64,000 nt of DNA, taken from positions 4,603,001 through 4,667,000 of the forward strand of contig JBAGRR010000001.1 of the NCBI GenBank assembly GCA_036924835.1, written 5' to 3'. The notes under the pieces were generated by a model that had not been told where the DNA came from, did not search any database, and was given only the letters and a program-made list of their open reading frames with translations. The DNA is from Nitrobacteraceae bacterium AZCC 1564. GTDB lineage: Bacteria; Pseudomonadota; Alphaproteobacteria; Rhizobiales; Xanthobacteraceae. A program made the position numbers and the translations under genes. Position 1 is the first letter of the stretch. Every line of letters begins with the position of its first letter. Below, one piece after another: positions 1-8,936 of the stretch.

Positions 1-1063
1 GGATGCCGACGCAGGCAAGCGTCTGACGCTTTCTGTCGATCTGATAGAATTTGCTGCGGTAAGCGGCGTCTGGGAACAGTTCGGCGAAGTCACCGCGTGC
101 CCAAGCTGCAGGATCGCCATTGTCATTGATGTCGTCGACCCACCAGCCCGGCACGACCTGTCGGCCGTTCGCGACGCCGCGCTGCCGGATCATCTCGCCA
201 AAGCGGGCGAGGTCGCGTACGCCGACGCAGATGCCGCCGGCGGCGCGCATCGCACCTTCCGAATCGAGCGTGATGTAGGCGTCGGTCTCGGCGCCCAGCG
301 GTGCCCAGAGGTATTCGCCGAGCAGGTCGGAAAGGGCACGGCCTGCCGCGCGCTCATAGACCCAGCCGAGCATGTCGGTGTTGGTCGAGACGTAATGAAA
401 CGTTTCGCCATGCTTCTTGCCGTCCGCCTTCTGCGTGGCGAGAAACGCGCGCAGCGGCATGAAATCCTGTCCCGGCTTGACGACATCCCATCCCACCGCG
501 CGGCGATAGCGTGCCACGTCGCCGTTCGGGTCGTTGTAGTCTTCCGTGAACGAAATGCCGACTGACATGTCGAGCAGGTGGCGGACCGTGCAGGCGCCGT
601 AAACGGACGCTGACACTTCCGGCACGTAATCGGTGACTGGACGGTTCGGATTCAGCAGTCCCTTGTCGGCGAGGATTCCACCAAGTGCGCCGCAGATCGA
701 TTTGCTGACGGAGAACACGATGTGCGGTGTCGTCGCGTCCATGCCTTGCGAATACCATTCAGCAGCGATGCGTCCGCGATGAAGCACCACAAAGCCTTTG
801 GTGTAAGTGTTGCGCAATGCCTCGCGCAGCGTGGTGGGGCCTTGCGCGCCGTCGAACGCTACATGTCCGATCTCGGACGGCGCATATTCCAGCGGCGTGG
901 GATTCCTTGATGCTGCAATATTTGCCGTCGGCAGCAGGCGGCGGACGTTGTGATAACTCCAGCTATTGTAGGGCTGTGTGCGCCAATTTGCGAGCGTGAC
1001 CAGCTTGTCCTGCGCAGGCGGGAATTCGTTCATCAGACTCTTCACGGTCATTGGGGCGTTCAT
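1..1063 (-). CDS. NylB-like serine hydrolase (beta-lactamase class C fold), 3' end outside window
   Basis: The reading frame starts at ATG 1061-1063 and runs leftwards off the window without a stop, giving 354 codons. Residues 118-121 read SVSK, the SxxK nucleophile motif of penicillin-binding-protein/class C beta-lactamase-fold hydrolases, and the context FSVSKSICG resembles 6-aminohexanoate-dimer hydrolase NylB. TEDYNDP (around 173-179) and FHYVSTNTD (222-230, with Tyr224) line up with the Tyr-containing segments of NylB as I recall them. No signal peptide is seen, so a cytoplasmic amide or ester hydrolase is likely; the true substrate cannot be told. No strong ribosome binding site precedes the ATG, and an in-frame ATG at codon 5 is an alternative start. 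It stands alone, with a repeat-rich region upstream. Confidence 0.82.
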   Translation of the reverse strand, partial: MNAPMTVKSLMNEFPPAQDKLVTLANWRTQPYNSWSYHNVRRLLPTANIAASRNPTPLEYAPSEIGHVAFDGAQGPTTLREALRNTYTKGFVVLHRGRIAAEWYSQGMDATTPHIVFSVSKSICGALGGILADKGLLNPNRPVTDYVPEVSASVYGACTVRHLLDMSVGISFTEDYNDPNGDVARYRRAVGWDVVKPGQDFMPLRAFLATQKADGKKHGETFHYVSTNTDMLGWVYERAAGRALSDLLGEYLWAPLGAETDAYITLDSEGAMRAAGGICVGVRDLARFGEMIRQRGVANGRQVVPGWWVDDINDNGDPAAWARGDFAELFPDAAYRSKFYQIDRKRQTLACVGI

Positions 1064-1182
1064 CGTGCTTGCTTGCTCTTTCGTTGAGGCGAGATCTTCA
1101 GTCTGTGAAGTCGTGCATTGAAAAACGTGCGCGCGCATTCTGCCGGTAAATCGGCGCAAGGCAACAGACACTGCACCGCACG

Positions 1183-1255
1183 CTAGTGTCCCGATTCCGA
1201 AGTTCGCACAGGCCTGTGGCTTGCTCGGATGCGAACTTCTGAACCACCACACTAG
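1183..1255. repeat. Hybrid A/B palindromic repeat
   Basis: The left arm is the type A end (CTAGTGTCCCGATTCCGAAG) and the right arm is the type B end (GAACTTCTGAACCACCACAC then TAG). The centre differs from usual A and B copies but resembles the centre of the A-like element at 53093-53169. It looks like a recombined or variant member of the family. Confidence 0.75.
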
Positions 1256-1359
1256 GGCCGGAATGGCAGAGAATCGGACTCGGAAAGCCAAAAACGGCAA
1301 GGGGGTCCGTGAAAAACAATGTGCGAGACTCTCAAGCTGTGCATGGTTCAAATCAGGCC

Positions 1360-1473
1360 ATGACAAACGATGATTCTCGAGAGAGCGAATCGGGCGCGAT
1401 GAACACACTGCTGGTGATGACCCTGACCCTTGCGGCCGCGGTCAATGCCTGGTGCCTGTACATCTATCTCTAG
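1360..1473 (+). CDS. Possible small single-pass membrane peptide (37 aa)
   Basis: The frame from ATG 1360 encodes 37 residues: a polar, acidic N-terminus (MTNDDSRESESG) followed by a hydrophobic stretch of about 20 residues ending WCLYIYL. An internal ATG (codon 14) would give a 24-residue peptide that is almost all membrane segment. The TAG stop at 1471-1473 is part of the CTAG end of the type A repeat that starts at 1470. No convincing ribosome binding site is seen, and GTG codons further upstream are in frame. It could be a real membrane microprotein or chance; the polar-then-hydrophobic layout is the only support. Confidence 0.35.
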   Translation: MTNDDSRESESGAMNTLLVMTLTLAAAVNAWCLYIYL

Positions 1474-1636
1474 TGTCCCGAATCCGAAGTTCGCCTGATA
1501 GTGCAGCGCACTCCATAGCGAACTTCGGATTCGAAAGGACGCTAGTAAATTTATTATTCTAGTGTGGTTCAGGTTCAGAAGTTCGCTTAAAGGACTCGCC
1601 GAGAAAACGAAGCGAACTTCTGAACCACCACACTAG
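1470..1636 (+). repeat. Composite A-B palindromic repeat, forward
   Basis: Type A copy at 1470-1545 (arms around CCGAAGTTCGC / GCGAACTTCGG) and type B copy at 1559-1636 (arms around CAGAAGTTCGC / GCGAACTTCTG), separated by a 13-base AT-rich spacer. Each part can fold into a long hairpin with a loop of about 25 bases, and each begins and ends with CTAG. Confidence 0.9.
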
Positions 1637-1664
1637 TCGCTTTTGGAGCAGAACGCTCCAGACG

Positions 1665-1699
1665 CTAGTGTCCCGAATCCAAAGTCCGCCTCACACTCG
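1665..1699 (+). repeat. Half of a type A repeat
   Basis: Only the left arm of type A is present (CTAGTGTCCCGAATCCAAAG, then TCCGCCTCA). The matching right arm is missing, so this is a truncated copy. Confidence 0.65.
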
Positions 1700-1761
1700 C
1701 GGCCGGGCTCGACATTCCGTCAAGCCCAGCCGCGTATAGTCAACGCCGCGGTACGCGTAGA

Positions 1762-2301
1762 TTATTGGTGGTCAGAATATTTGAACTGAGGCATCGCCTT
1801 CAGTTGCTCCTTGGTACCGGTCATCATCGCATGGTCGGGATACCAGGGGTCCCTGCTGCTATCCTTCGCAGCGGTGGATGACATTCCGCCGCCACCGCCG
1901 GCCGCGCCTGTGGTGCCCGACGAACCAGGGGTCGACGTGCCCGATGACGAAGCCGTACGAATCGGCTCGTCTACAAATTTGAGCTTGTCGAAGCTGACCG
2001 CGATGTCGTGCTGGCCGACGCCGAGGAAGCCACCGACGCCGATAACGACCGCGTTGATCTTGCCGGACTGATCCAACAGGATTTCACTGATGCCGCCAAG
2101 CTTCTCGTTGGACTCGTTATAGACGTTGAGGCCAACGAGCTTGGAGGCGCGCCAGTTGCCCTTCAGGTTTTGCGGCATATTCGTCGATGACGATGAAGCG
2201 CCCGGAGAAGCTGAAGTCGAGGGGCTAGTATCTTGAGCAAGTGCAGCACCACCAATCAGCGCGGTGCCCACCAAAGCCGTCGCCACATATTTCGCAATCA
2301 T
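1762..2301 (-). CDS. Exported PRC-barrel domain protein
   Basis: 179 residues from ATG 2299-2301. A longer frame begins 18 bases upstream, but a strong ribosome binding site (GGAAGGAGGATCTCCG) sits inside that extension and points to the later ATG. Residues 1-23 form a signal peptide (hydrophobic run VATALVGTALIGGAALAQ), followed by a Ser/Thr/Pro-rich linker. Residues about 50-105 (ASKLVGLNVYNESNEKLGGI, then ILLDQSGKINAVVIGVGGFL) are a PRC-barrel fold of the type found in photosynthetic reaction centre subunit H and RimM. A Gly/Ser linker and a short charged tail follow. Such exported PRC-barrel proteins are common in Bradyrhizobium relatives and often appear stress-linked, but the role is unknown. 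Palindromic repeats flank the gene on both sides. Confidence 0.85.
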   Translation of the reverse strand: MIAKYVATALVGTALIGGAALAQDTSPSTSASPGASSSSTNMPQNLKGNWRASKLVGLNVYNESNEKLGGISEILLDQSGKINAVVIGVGGFLGVGQHDIAVSFDKLKFVDEPIRTASSSGTSTPGSSGTTGAAGGGGGMSSTAAKDSSRDPWYPDHAMMTGTKEQLKAMPQFKYSDHQ

Positions 2302-2386
2302 CGGAGATCCTCCTTCCAATATCGCTATTGAAATGAAGAACCCGATGTTGCGGCTTATGTTCCGGGAACTACGGTGGAACGAACTG

Positions 2387-2526
2387 CTAGTGTCCCGACT
2401 CCAAGGTCTGCCTCATCCTGCAGCGCGCTCCGTAGCGGACTTATGATTCTAGTGTGGTTCAGGTTCAGAAGTTCGCAGGAAGGACTCGCAGGAAAAATCG
2501 GGTGAATTTCTGAACCACCACACTAG
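2387..2526 (+). repeat. Composite A-B palindromic repeat, forward, A part degenerate
   Basis: A decayed type A copy at 2387-2437 is followed by a spacer containing TTATGATT and a type B copy at 2449-2526. The order A then B matches the other composite units. It lies between the divergent upstream flank of the PRC-barrel gene and the end of the small gene to the right. Confidence 0.8.
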
Positions 2527-2527
2527 A

Positions 2528-2737
2528 TCAGTTTAGAAAATTGCGTCGTGAGCGGTCGCGAGGAAGCGGAATTTCACCACTTTCGATAGCGGCGTGCAGG
2601 TTCGATAATTCCGTTTCGAGATATTCGTTGGCGGCAAGCAGTGCCTTCAGTGCGCCCCGAATGTCTCCGTCGCATTGAGCGATGACGTCGTCGAGCGCAG
2701 TCTCATAGCGGTCTTCCGGGAAGTTCTGGAAACTCAT
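2528..2737 (-). CDS. Small conserved hypothetical protein (69 aa)
   Basis: 69 residues from ATG 2735-2737, preceded by a GAGGA ribosome binding site 5-6 bases upstream. A longer frame from 2791 is open, but its N-terminus (MKPQFTSTNSTHHKARTT) lacks such a site. The product is acidic and predicted helical (MSFQNFPEDRYETALDDVIA, then ALKALLAANEYLETELSNLH) with a basic tail RDRSRRNFLN. There is no signal peptide or membrane segment. I do not recognise a named family; it resembles short regulatory or adaptor proteins. The stop lies only two bases from a type B repeat. Confidence 0.65.
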   Translation of the reverse strand: MSFQNFPEDRYETALDDVIAQCDGDIRGALKALLAANEYLETELSNLHAAIESGEIPLPRDRSRRNFLN

Positions 2738-3231
2738 GGTCGTCCTCGCTTTGTGATGCGTGGAATTCGTCGACGTAAACTGAGGCTTCAATGGTGACGG
2801 AGCCTTAACGGATCCGTCAGTCGGTCAGTTGTCCTCGTTATTCACAGGTAAAATGATCAAAAGGCCGCGCTCCAACGCTCGGAGACGCACCTCAAGCCTG
2901 AAGCGAACATCCCAGCCGCCTGGAACCCTCTATTTTATGACCTTTCGATGAATCTCCGCTCGTCCTCCGGCTCAAGTTACCCGCTCGAAAGTTGGGTTCC
3001 ATGGGAGGGCGGGTGGATGCTTAGATCGCACCCCCACCGGTTTAGCGGCGGCGCCGCACACAAATGATTGCCGACCAAGTGATTCAATCTTGAACTAACT
3101 AATGGCGTTTCCGGTGCGGAATGTCGCACCAAGCTCTCTTGCAGCTGCCGGTTTCATGCTTGAGGTTTGCGCGGCGTGGGTATTAGATTTTCTCTAGCTC
3201 TGAACGCCCCCCTTTGGACAAGGATGTGGTG
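2738..3231. other. Intergenic region upstream of nap operon
   Basis: About 490 bases without a convincing gene. It must hold the promoter of napEDABC. I looked for an FNR/FixK-type box (TTGAT-N4-ATCAA) and found no good match, so the control element is not identified. Confidence 0.5.
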
Positions 3232-3423
3232 ATGGCTTCGGTCTCGAAGGATTCCGACCTTGGAGAAGCAACGCGCGCGCGCAGCCGGCGCGAAGAGCTG
3301 ATCGTATTTCTCATCATCGCAGCTTTCATCTGGCCCGTTGTCGCCGTTGGCGTCGTCGGCGGATATGGCTTTCTGGTTTGGATGGCTCAACTGGCGTTGG
3401 GGCCGCCGGGCCCTCCGCATTGA
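3232..3423 (+). CDS. napE: NapE, small membrane protein of periplasmic nitrate reductase operon
   Basis: 63 residues. The ATG at 3232 is preceded by AAGGA at suitable spacing; an upstream TTG (3214) is in frame but less likely. After a charged N-terminus (RARSRREEL) comes one transmembrane helix (IVFLIIAAFIWPVVAVGVVG) and the typical NapE ending YGFLVWMAQL...GPPGPPH. NapE is an integral membrane protein found only in nap operons and its biochemical role is not settled. It is the first gene of the operon, 9 bases before napD. Confidence 0.92.
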   Translation: MASVSKDSDLGEATRARSRREELIVFLIIAAFIWPVVAVGVVGGYGFLVWMAQLALGPPGPPH

Positions 3424-3432
3424 GAGGTGGTC

Positions 3433-3741
3433 ATGGATGCGCAGGACATTTCGCGGCGCAAATTCCTGACGGGCGGTGTGCAGTTATCCGACATGGTGCA
3501 CGTCTCCAGCGCCGTTGTCTCGGTGCTTCCGCGCTATCGCGATGCCGTGCTCCAGGCGCTGGCAGCGCTTCCTGAGGTTGAGGTACATCAAAGCAATGCA
3601 TCAAAGATCGTGATTGTGCTCGAGGGGCCAGATAGCGGAGCCCTCGGTGCGCGCCTCGCGGAGATTTCGTCGTGGAGCGGCGTGCTGTCCGCGAATATGG
3701 TTTTCGAACAGACCGAGCGTGCCGCCGACCTCGAGGAGTGA
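3433..3741 (+). CDS. napD: NapD, chaperone for NapA maturation and Tat export
   Basis: 102 residues from ATG 3433, preceded by GAGAGGTGG. An in-frame GTG six bases upstream is an alternative start. The short ferredoxin-like NapD fold is recognisable: VHVSSAVVSVLPRYRDAVLQ near the start, then a central PEVEVHQ and a C-terminal GVLSANMVFEQTE. NapD proteins bind the Tat signal peptide of NapA and delay export until the molybdenum cofactor is inserted. The N-terminal DISRRKFLTGG itself resembles a twin-arginine motif, as in other NapD proteins of this group. It ends three bases before napA, so the two are translationally close. Confidence 0.93.
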   Translation: MDAQDISRRKFLTGGVQLSDMVHVSSAVVSVLPRYRDAVLQALAALPEVEVHQSNASKIVIVLEGPDSGALGARLAEISSWSGVLSANMVFEQTERAADLEE

Positions 3742-3744
3742 CAA

Positions 3745-6240
3745 ATGACCTTGTCTCGCCGTGACGTTCTCAAGGCGCAGGCCGCTGCCGTTGCCGCGGC
3801 CGCCGCAAACATCAGCCTTCCAGCCGCTGCGCAGCCGATCGCGCAGGGCATCGGATCGATCGAGATCAAATGGTCGAAAGCGCCGTGCCGGTTTTGCGGA
3901 ACGGGATGCGGCGTGATGGTGGGCGTGAAGGGTGACAAGGTCGTTGCGACCCACGGCGATACGCTGGCCGAAGTCAATCGTGGGCTGAACTGCATCAAGG
4001 GCTATTTCCTGTCCAAGATCATGTACGGCGACGACCGTCTGACGACGCCGCTGATGCGGAAAAAGAACGGCGTCTATGACAAGAGCGGCGAACTCATACC
4101 CGTGAGTTGGGATGAAGCACTTGGGGTCATGGCCGCGCAGGCCAAGAAGGTGCTCAAGGAGAAGGGGCCGACGGCGCTCGGCATGTTCGGCTCAGGTCAG
4201 TGGACGATTTGGGAAGGCTACGCGGCCACCAAGCTGATGCGCGCGGGCTTCCGCTCCAACAATCTCGACCCCAATGCGCGTCACTGCATGGCTTCGGCCG
4301 CTTATGCGTTCATGCGTACCTTCGGCGCGGATGAGCCGATGGGTTGCTATGACGACTTCGAGGCTGCGGACGCTTTCGTGCTGTGGGGCTCGAACATGGC
4401 GGAGATGCATCCCATCCTCTGGACGCGCTTGACGGACCGCCGCCTCAGCCATCCGCGTGTGAAGGTGGCGGTGCTTTCCACCTTCACCAACCGCAGCTCC
4501 GATCTCGCCGACATTCCGATCGTGTTCAAGCCCGGGACGGATCTCGCGATCCTCAACTACATCGCCAATCACATCATCTCGACGGGCCGCGTGAACCAAG
4601 ACTTCGTCAACAAGCACACCAATTTCGTGAAGGGCGCGGTGGACATCGGCTACGGGCGGCGGCCTGACGATCCGATGGAAACGAAAGCAAAGGGCGCGGC
4701 CAATCCGGGTGCGACGCAGCCCATCGACTTCGACGCTTATGCAAAGTTCGTCAAGGATTACACGCTCGAGAAAGTCTCGGCGCTCTCGGGCGTCGAGCGC
4801 GGCTTCCTGCAGGAGCTGGCTGAACTGTATGCTGATCCGTCGCGTAAGGTGATGTCGCTATGGACCATGGGCTTCAACCAGCACGTTCGCGGCGTCTGGG
4901 CCAATCAGCTTGTCTACAATCTTCATCTGCTGACTGGGAAAATCTCGGAGCCGGGGAATTCACCGTTCTCGCTCACAGGACAGCCTTCTGCGTGCGGCAC
5001 CGCGCGCGAGGTCGGAACGTTTGCGCACAGACTGCCGGCGGATATGACCGTCACCAATCCGGCACACCGCAAGCATGCGGAGGAGATCTGGCGCGTTCCG
5101 TCCGGCTTGATTCCGGAGAAGCCGGGCTATCATGCGGTCGAACAGGACCGCATGCTGCATGATGGAAAGCTCAATTTCTATTGGGTGCAGGTGAACAATA
5201 ACGTTCAAGCTGCGCCCAACACCAGCAACGAGACCTATCCCGGTTATCGGAATCCCGACAATTTCATCGTTGTGTCGGATGTCTATCCGACAGTGACGGC
5301 GATGTCCGCCGACGTCGTTCTGCCGGCCGCCATGTGGGTGGAAAAAGAAGGTGGCTATGGCAACGCCGAGCGCCGGACGCACTTCTGGCATCAACTGGTG
5401 AAGGCGCCAGGCGATGCGCGTTCCGATCTCTGGCAGCTGATGGAATTTTCCAAACGCTTCACCACCGACGAGGTCTGGCCGCAGGACATCCTCGACGCCA
5501 ATCCAAATTATCGCGGCAAGACCCTGTTCGAAGTTCTGTTCCGCAACGGAAACGTTGACCGCTTTCCGCTGAGCCAGACGTCGCCCGACTACGACAACTT
5601 CGAATCCAAGACATTCGGCTTCTATGTGCAGAAGGGATTGTTCGAGGAGTACGCATCGTTCGGGCGCGGTCATGGCCATGACCTGGCACCGTTCGACACC
5701 TATCATGAGGTGCGCGGGCTGCGTTGGCCCGTGGTCGACGGCAAGGAAACGCGCTGGCGTTATCGCGAGGGGTATGACCCCTACGTCAAGCCGGGCAAGG
5801 GGATCGAATTTTACGGCAACCCTGACGGCAAGGCCAAGATCATCGCTGTGCCTTACGAGCCGCCCGCGGAATCTCCGGACAAGGAATACGATATCTGGCT
5901 CGTGACCGGACGCGTGCTCGAGCACTGGCACTCGGGCTCCATGACCATGCGCGTACCGGAGCTCTACAAGGCGTTTCCCGGCGCGCGCTGTTTCATGCAT
6001 CCGGAGGACGCACGCGAGCGCGGCATCAATCAGGGCGCCGAGATCAAGCTGGCATCGCGGCGCGGCGAAATCCGAACCCGCGTCGACATCCGCGGCCGCA
6101 ATCATATGCCGCGCGGCGTTGTATTCGTGCCCTGGTTCGACGCGAGCCAAATCATCAACAAGGCCACAATCGACGCGACGGATCCGATTTCGAAACAGAC
6201 GGATTTCAAGAAATGCGCGGTCAAAATCATTCCGGTGTAA
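3745..6240 (+). CDS. napA: NapA, periplasmic nitrate reductase catalytic subunit
   Basis: 831 residues, normal length for NapA. The N-terminus carries a Tat signal (SRRDVLK at residues 4-10, then an Ala-rich hydrophobic stretch ending AAAQ). Cys48, Cys51, Cys55 and Cys83 match the N-terminal [4Fe-4S] ligands (CRFCGTGC ... LNCIKG). Cys181 in NARHCMASA fits the molybdenum ligand of the bis-MGD cofactor. NapA reduces nitrate to nitrite in the periplasm using electrons from NapC through NapB. The last 28 bases overlap the start of napB, consistent with coupled translation. Confidence 0.98.
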   Translation: MTLSRRDVLKAQAAAVAAAAANISLPAAAQPIAQGIGSIEIKWSKAPCRFCGTGCGVMVGVKGDKVVATHGDTLAEVNRGLNCIKGYFLSKIMYGDDRLTTPLMRKKNGVYDKSGELIPVSWDEALGVMAAQAKKVLKEKGPTALGMFGSGQWTIWEGYAATKLMRAGFRSNNLDPNARHCMASAAYAFMRTFGADEPMGCYDDFEAADAFVLWGSNMAEMHPILWTRLTDRRLSHPRVKVAVLSTFTNRSSDLADIPIVFKPGTDLAILNYIANHIISTGRVNQDFVNKHTNFVKGAVDIGYGRRPDDPMETKAKGAANPGATQPIDFDAYAKFVKDYTLEKVSALSGVERGFLQELAELYADPSRKVMSLWTMGFNQHVRGVWANQLVYNLHLLTGKISEPGNSPFSLTGQPSACGTAREVGTFAHRLPADMTVTNPAHRKHAEEIWRVPSGLIPEKPGYHAVEQDRMLHDGKLNFYWVQVNNNVQAAPNTSNETYPGYRNPDNFIVVSDVYPTVTAMSADVVLPAAMWVEKEGGYGNAERRTHFWHQLVKAPGDARSDLWQLMEFSKRFTTDEVWPQDILDANPNYRGKTLFEVLFRNGNVDRFPLSQTSPDYDNFESKTFGFYVQKGLFEEYASFGRGHGHDLAPFDTYHEVRGLRWPVVDGKETRWRYREGYDPYVKPGKGIEFYGNPDGKAKIIAVPYEPPAESPDKEYDIWLVTGRVLEHWHSGSMTMRVPELYKAFPGARCFMHPEDARERGINQGAEIKLASRRGEIRTRVDIRGRNHMPRGVVFVPWFDASQIINKATIDATDPISKQTDFKKCAVKIIPV

Positions 6241-6704
6241 CGGTTGCGAGGGCCTTGCTCGGAGCCGCGTTGGGCGGCTCCCTCGTTCTTATGGCGGGCG
6301 CGATCTACGCGCAGGGCTCGCCGAAGACCGTGCCACGGCTGACGGGAGCCAATCCGCCCATGAGCGAGGTGCCAACGCCGCCGCTCGCCCGTCCGATTAC
6401 GGACGACAAGCGCGTTATGCGCAATTACCCCGAGCAGCCGCCAGTCATTCCACATTCGATCGACAACTATCAGCTCACGCTGAAGACCAATCGCTGTCTC
6501 GATTGTCATCGCCGGCAATTCACCGAAGGCTCGGGCGCGCCGATGATCAGCGTGACGCACTTCATGGATCGCGACGGCCAGGTGCTCGCCGACGTGACGC
6601 CTCGCCGGTATTTCTGCACGGAGTGCCACGTACAGCAGACCGATGCGGCGCCGCTGGTACCGAATGATTTCCAGGACATGCTTCGGGTGCGGGAAGCCAA
6701 ATAG
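6213..6704 (+). CDS. napB: NapB, dihaem cytochrome c subunit of periplasmic nitrate reductase
   Basis: 163 residues with an N-terminal signal or anchor segment (about 10-33, ending YAQG). Two haem-binding motifs are present, CLDCH at 95-99 and CTECH at 135-139, with histidines elsewhere (His81, His116) available as second axial ligands. NapB passes electrons from NapC to NapA in the periplasm. The gene starts inside the 3' end of napA in another frame, as is seen in other nap operons. Confidence 0.96.
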   Translation: MRGQNHSGVTVARALLGAALGGSLVLMAGAIYAQGSPKTVPRLTGANPPMSEVPTPPLARPITDDKRVMRNYPEQPPVIPHSIDNYQLTLKTNRCLDCHRRQFTEGSGAPMISVTHFMDRDGQVLADVTPRRYFCTECHVQQTDAAPLVPNDFQDMLRVREAK

Positions 6705-6737
6705 CGAGCGGCTGAAAGTAAGCAGGCGAGGGGCGGT

Positions 6738-7421
6738 ATGATAGCCAGACTGAAGTCGTTACTGCTGTGGTTCTGGCACATTGCGAGCCGGCCCAGCGCA
6801 TATTTCAGTCTGGGATTTCTCACACTCGGCGGCTTTATCTGCGGTGTTCTGTTCTGGGGCGCCTTTAACACGGCGCTCGAAATCACCAATACCGAGAAGT
6901 TCTGCACGTCCTGTCACGAAATGCACGACAACGTCTTTCAGGAATTGCAGCACACCGTTCATTTCTCCAATCGCTCGGGCGTACGCGCCTCATGTCCGGA
7001 TTGCCACGTTCCCCATGACTGGACGGACAAGATCGCGCGCAAGATGCAGGCTTCAAAAGAAGTCTGGGGCAAAATCTTCGGCACGATTTCCACGCGACAG
7101 AAGTTCCTCGACAAGCGCCTTGAGCTTGCCAAGCACGAATGGGCGCGGCTGAAGGCGAACGACTCGCTGGAATGCCGGAATTGCCATTCCGCGATCGCGA
7201 TGGATTTCACCAAGCAGACAAACCGCGCCGCGGAAATTCACACGCGCTATCTGCTCTCGGGCCAGCGCACCTGCATCGACTGCCACAAGGGCATCGCGCA
7301 CGAATTGCCGGACATGACGGGCGTCGAGCCGGGGTGGAGCGCGCCGCCGGAGCTCCGGCAGAGTTTTCACGATCCGGACATCAAGTCGCTGCAGGAGTTT
7401 CTCGCATCGACCAAGCTGTAG
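6738..7421 (+). CDS. napC: NapC, membrane-anchored tetrahaem quinol dehydrogenase
   Basis: 227 residues of the NapC/NirT family. One N-terminal transmembrane helix (about 20-43) anchors the protein, followed by four CxxCH haem motifs at 56-60, 86-90, 146-150 and 179-183. NapC oxidises quinol and passes electrons to NapB and NapA. It is the last gene of napEDABC. There is no napF, napG or napH here, so electron input is the simple NapC route. The start ATG 6738 follows GGGGCGGT. No clear terminator is seen after the stop. Confidence 0.96.
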   Translation: MIARLKSLLLWFWHIASRPSAYFSLGFLTLGGFICGVLFWGAFNTALEITNTEKFCTSCHEMHDNVFQELQHTVHFSNRSGVRASCPDCHVPHDWTDKIARKMQASKEVWGKIFGTISTRQKFLDKRLELAKHEWARLKANDSLECRNCHSAIAMDFTKQTNRAAEIHTRYLLSGQRTCIDCHKGIAHELPDMTGVEPGWSAPPELRQSFHDPDIKSLQEFLASTKL

Positions 7422-7460
7422 TCCGCGCGTCGTCATCCGCCTGCCGCGAGGTCTATACGA

Positions 7461-7489
7461 TGAGGCGAATTTTGGATTCGGGACACTAG
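7461..7489 (-). repeat. Half of a type A repeat
   Basis: The sequence TGAGGCGAATTTTGGATTCG followed by GGACACTAG equals one end of inverted type A copies such as 43034-43109. The other arm is missing. Confidence 0.75.
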
Positions 7490-7670
7490 AATCAGCACCA
7501 CCAGGGTTCCCAGAAGCCACGCGATCATGGCATGTCTCCATTCGTCAACCCCATTTATTTGATGCCCGAGGGAACGTAAGCGGTTCATCGAGTTCCGGAA
7601 AATCGAAGTTCCCAAAGTGGCAAGACGGGTCTTGTCCCGAGGCGTCGGCGCTGATAGCTGTTCGCCGTGC

Positions 7671-7745
7671 GCCGGTTTAGCTCAGCGGTAGAGCAGCGGT
7701 TTTGTAAACCGAAGGTCGGGAGTTCAATCCTCTCAACCGGCACCA
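7671..7745 (+). tRNA. tRNA-Thr (anticodon TGT)
   Basis: The acceptor stem GCCGGTT (7671-7677) pairs with AACCGGC (7735-7741), followed by the discriminator A and an encoded CCA (7743-7745). The D arm is GCTC...GAGC, the anticodon stem-loop is CGGTT-TTGTAAA-CCG with anticodon TGT, and the T arm contains GTTCAATCC. It reads codon ACA. Confidence 0.96.
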
Positions 7746-7876
7746 ACACGACATCCAGCGAAAATCTGAGCACGGACCGTTCTTTAGGCTATAGCGCTCG
7801 ACTGAAGTTATTCCACGTCAAGAGCTTTTCCGGTCCCCCGGCAAGAATTGAGGCAAAAGGCGACGTGGCGCCAGCG

Positions 7877-8743
7877 ATGAGATCGGATTCAACCAAAATC
7901 CGGGCGGTCTTAGGAATTGACGCTGCATGGACCCTGACACGACCAAGCGGCGTCGCGTTAGCGTGTGAATCACCTAATGGCTGGGGTCTAGTCGCGGTCG
8001 CGTCTTCTTATCAGCGTTTCTTAGCCCTGGCCGATGCAACGATCGAACCCGAGAAGCATCCGCTGGGATCGTCTCCAGATGCGCGATCTCTCCTGGCGGC
8101 GGCATCCACACTTTGCGGGCGCGCTGTCGATGTGGTCGCGATTGACATGCCGCTCGCTCAATCATCGATCGTTGGGCGCCGGATCTCCGATAATGCAGTT
8201 TCCCAAGCTTACGGTGGGCGCAAATGTGGGACACACACACCTAGTGCCTTGCGACCCGGTCCAATCAGCGCCGCCTTAAAGCAAGACTTCGAGCGGGCCG
8301 GTTATCCGCTCCTAACTGTCGGAGCAGCGACACGGGGCGTTATCGAAGTCTATCCCCACCCTGCACTCGTTGAATTGGCAGTGGCCAAAGAGCGATTGAC
8401 GTACAAAGCCGCCAAAATCAGCGCCTATTGGCCGAGCCTGTCTCCTGTTGAGCGACGTAAAAACTTGTACGCGCAATGGCATCAAATTGCGGTGCTGCTC
8501 GAGCGCCAAATTGCCGGGATTGAAGCTGCTCTGCCGCCGTTAGCGCCCGATGCGGGTGGTCGCGAAATTAAAGGGTACGAAGACGCCTTGGACGCGATCG
8601 TCTGCGCATGGGTTGGCATCTGCGCGCTGGAAGGGCGAGCAACGCCCTTTGGAGACCAGGATTCAGCTATCTGGATTCCAAATGCGCATGGTGCCGCAAC
8701 TTTCGGCGACGCCGTCGAGCAGTCTTCGATTGATGCGATTTGA
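7877..8743 (+). CDS. DUF429 family protein (predicted nuclease-like fold)
   Basis: 288 residues from ATG 7877. The open frame extends upstream through the tRNA-Thr, so the start must lie after it; ATG 7877 or GTG 7865 are the realistic choices. The N-terminal IRAVLGIDAAW and the later VVAIDMPLAQ (with Asp) are typical of DUF429, described as RNase H-like. The C-terminal KGYEDALDAIVCAWVG adds a further conserved acidic segment. No signal peptide. Codon use is less GC-rich than in the nap genes, and the gene lies directly downstream of a tRNA, which together hint at acquisition by transfer. The function is not established. Confidence 0.75.
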   Translation: MRSDSTKIRAVLGIDAAWTLTRPSGVALACESPNGWGLVAVASSYQRFLALADATIEPEKHPLGSSPDARSLLAAASTLCGRAVDVVAIDMPLAQSSIVGRRISDNAVSQAYGGRKCGTHTPSALRPGPISAALKQDFERAGYPLLTVGAATRGVIEVYPHPALVELAVAKERLTYKAAKISAYWPSLSPVERRKNLYAQWHQIAVLLERQIAGIEAALPPLAPDAGGREIKGYEDALDAIVCAWVGICALEGRATPFGDQDSAIWIPNAHGAATFGDAVEQSSIDAI

Positions 8744-8936
8744 TTTCCTGCAGCCGGCGTCTGTTGCGTGCAAACCAGCCGTTAACCTCAACTTTCCAAA
8801 AGCTTAGCGCAATTCTTAAACGTTGAACGTCTGCCAAGGCCTGCGCATTAGCCTTACTGGATGAATAGGGCCCGCCTTTAACCCCTGCCGCGAATGGCTG
8901 GATTAGGGTTGGCCGTCATTTGAAAGGCTGCCTGTA

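Larger units (their letters stand above)
1064..1761. other. Repeat-rich intergenic region
   Basis: Between the NylB-like gene and the PRC-barrel gene there is one possible short membrane peptide gene (1360-1473) and four intergenic palindromic repeat elements, whole or partial. Nothing else in it looks coding. Confidence 0.6.
7422..7876. other. Intergenic region with half repeat and tRNA-Thr
   Basis: This stretch holds a truncated type A repeat (7461-7489) and tRNA-Thr (7671-7745). The rest shows no clear gene. Confidence 0.5.

Noticed and set aside
3000-3231. Search for an FNR/FixK-type anaerobic box before napE
   Set aside because: Only partial matches such as TTGCCGACCAA were found, with wrong spacing.
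4960-6150. Long minus-strand open frame (396 codons) inside napA
   Set aside because: A shadow of the GC-rich napA reading frame; napA is certain from its motifs.
7433-7528. Small open frame on the minus strand with a membrane-like segment (MIAWLLGTLVVLILVS)
   Set aside because: Its second half runs through a truncated type A repeat and it has only a weak GGAGA site upstream; not enough to call a gene.
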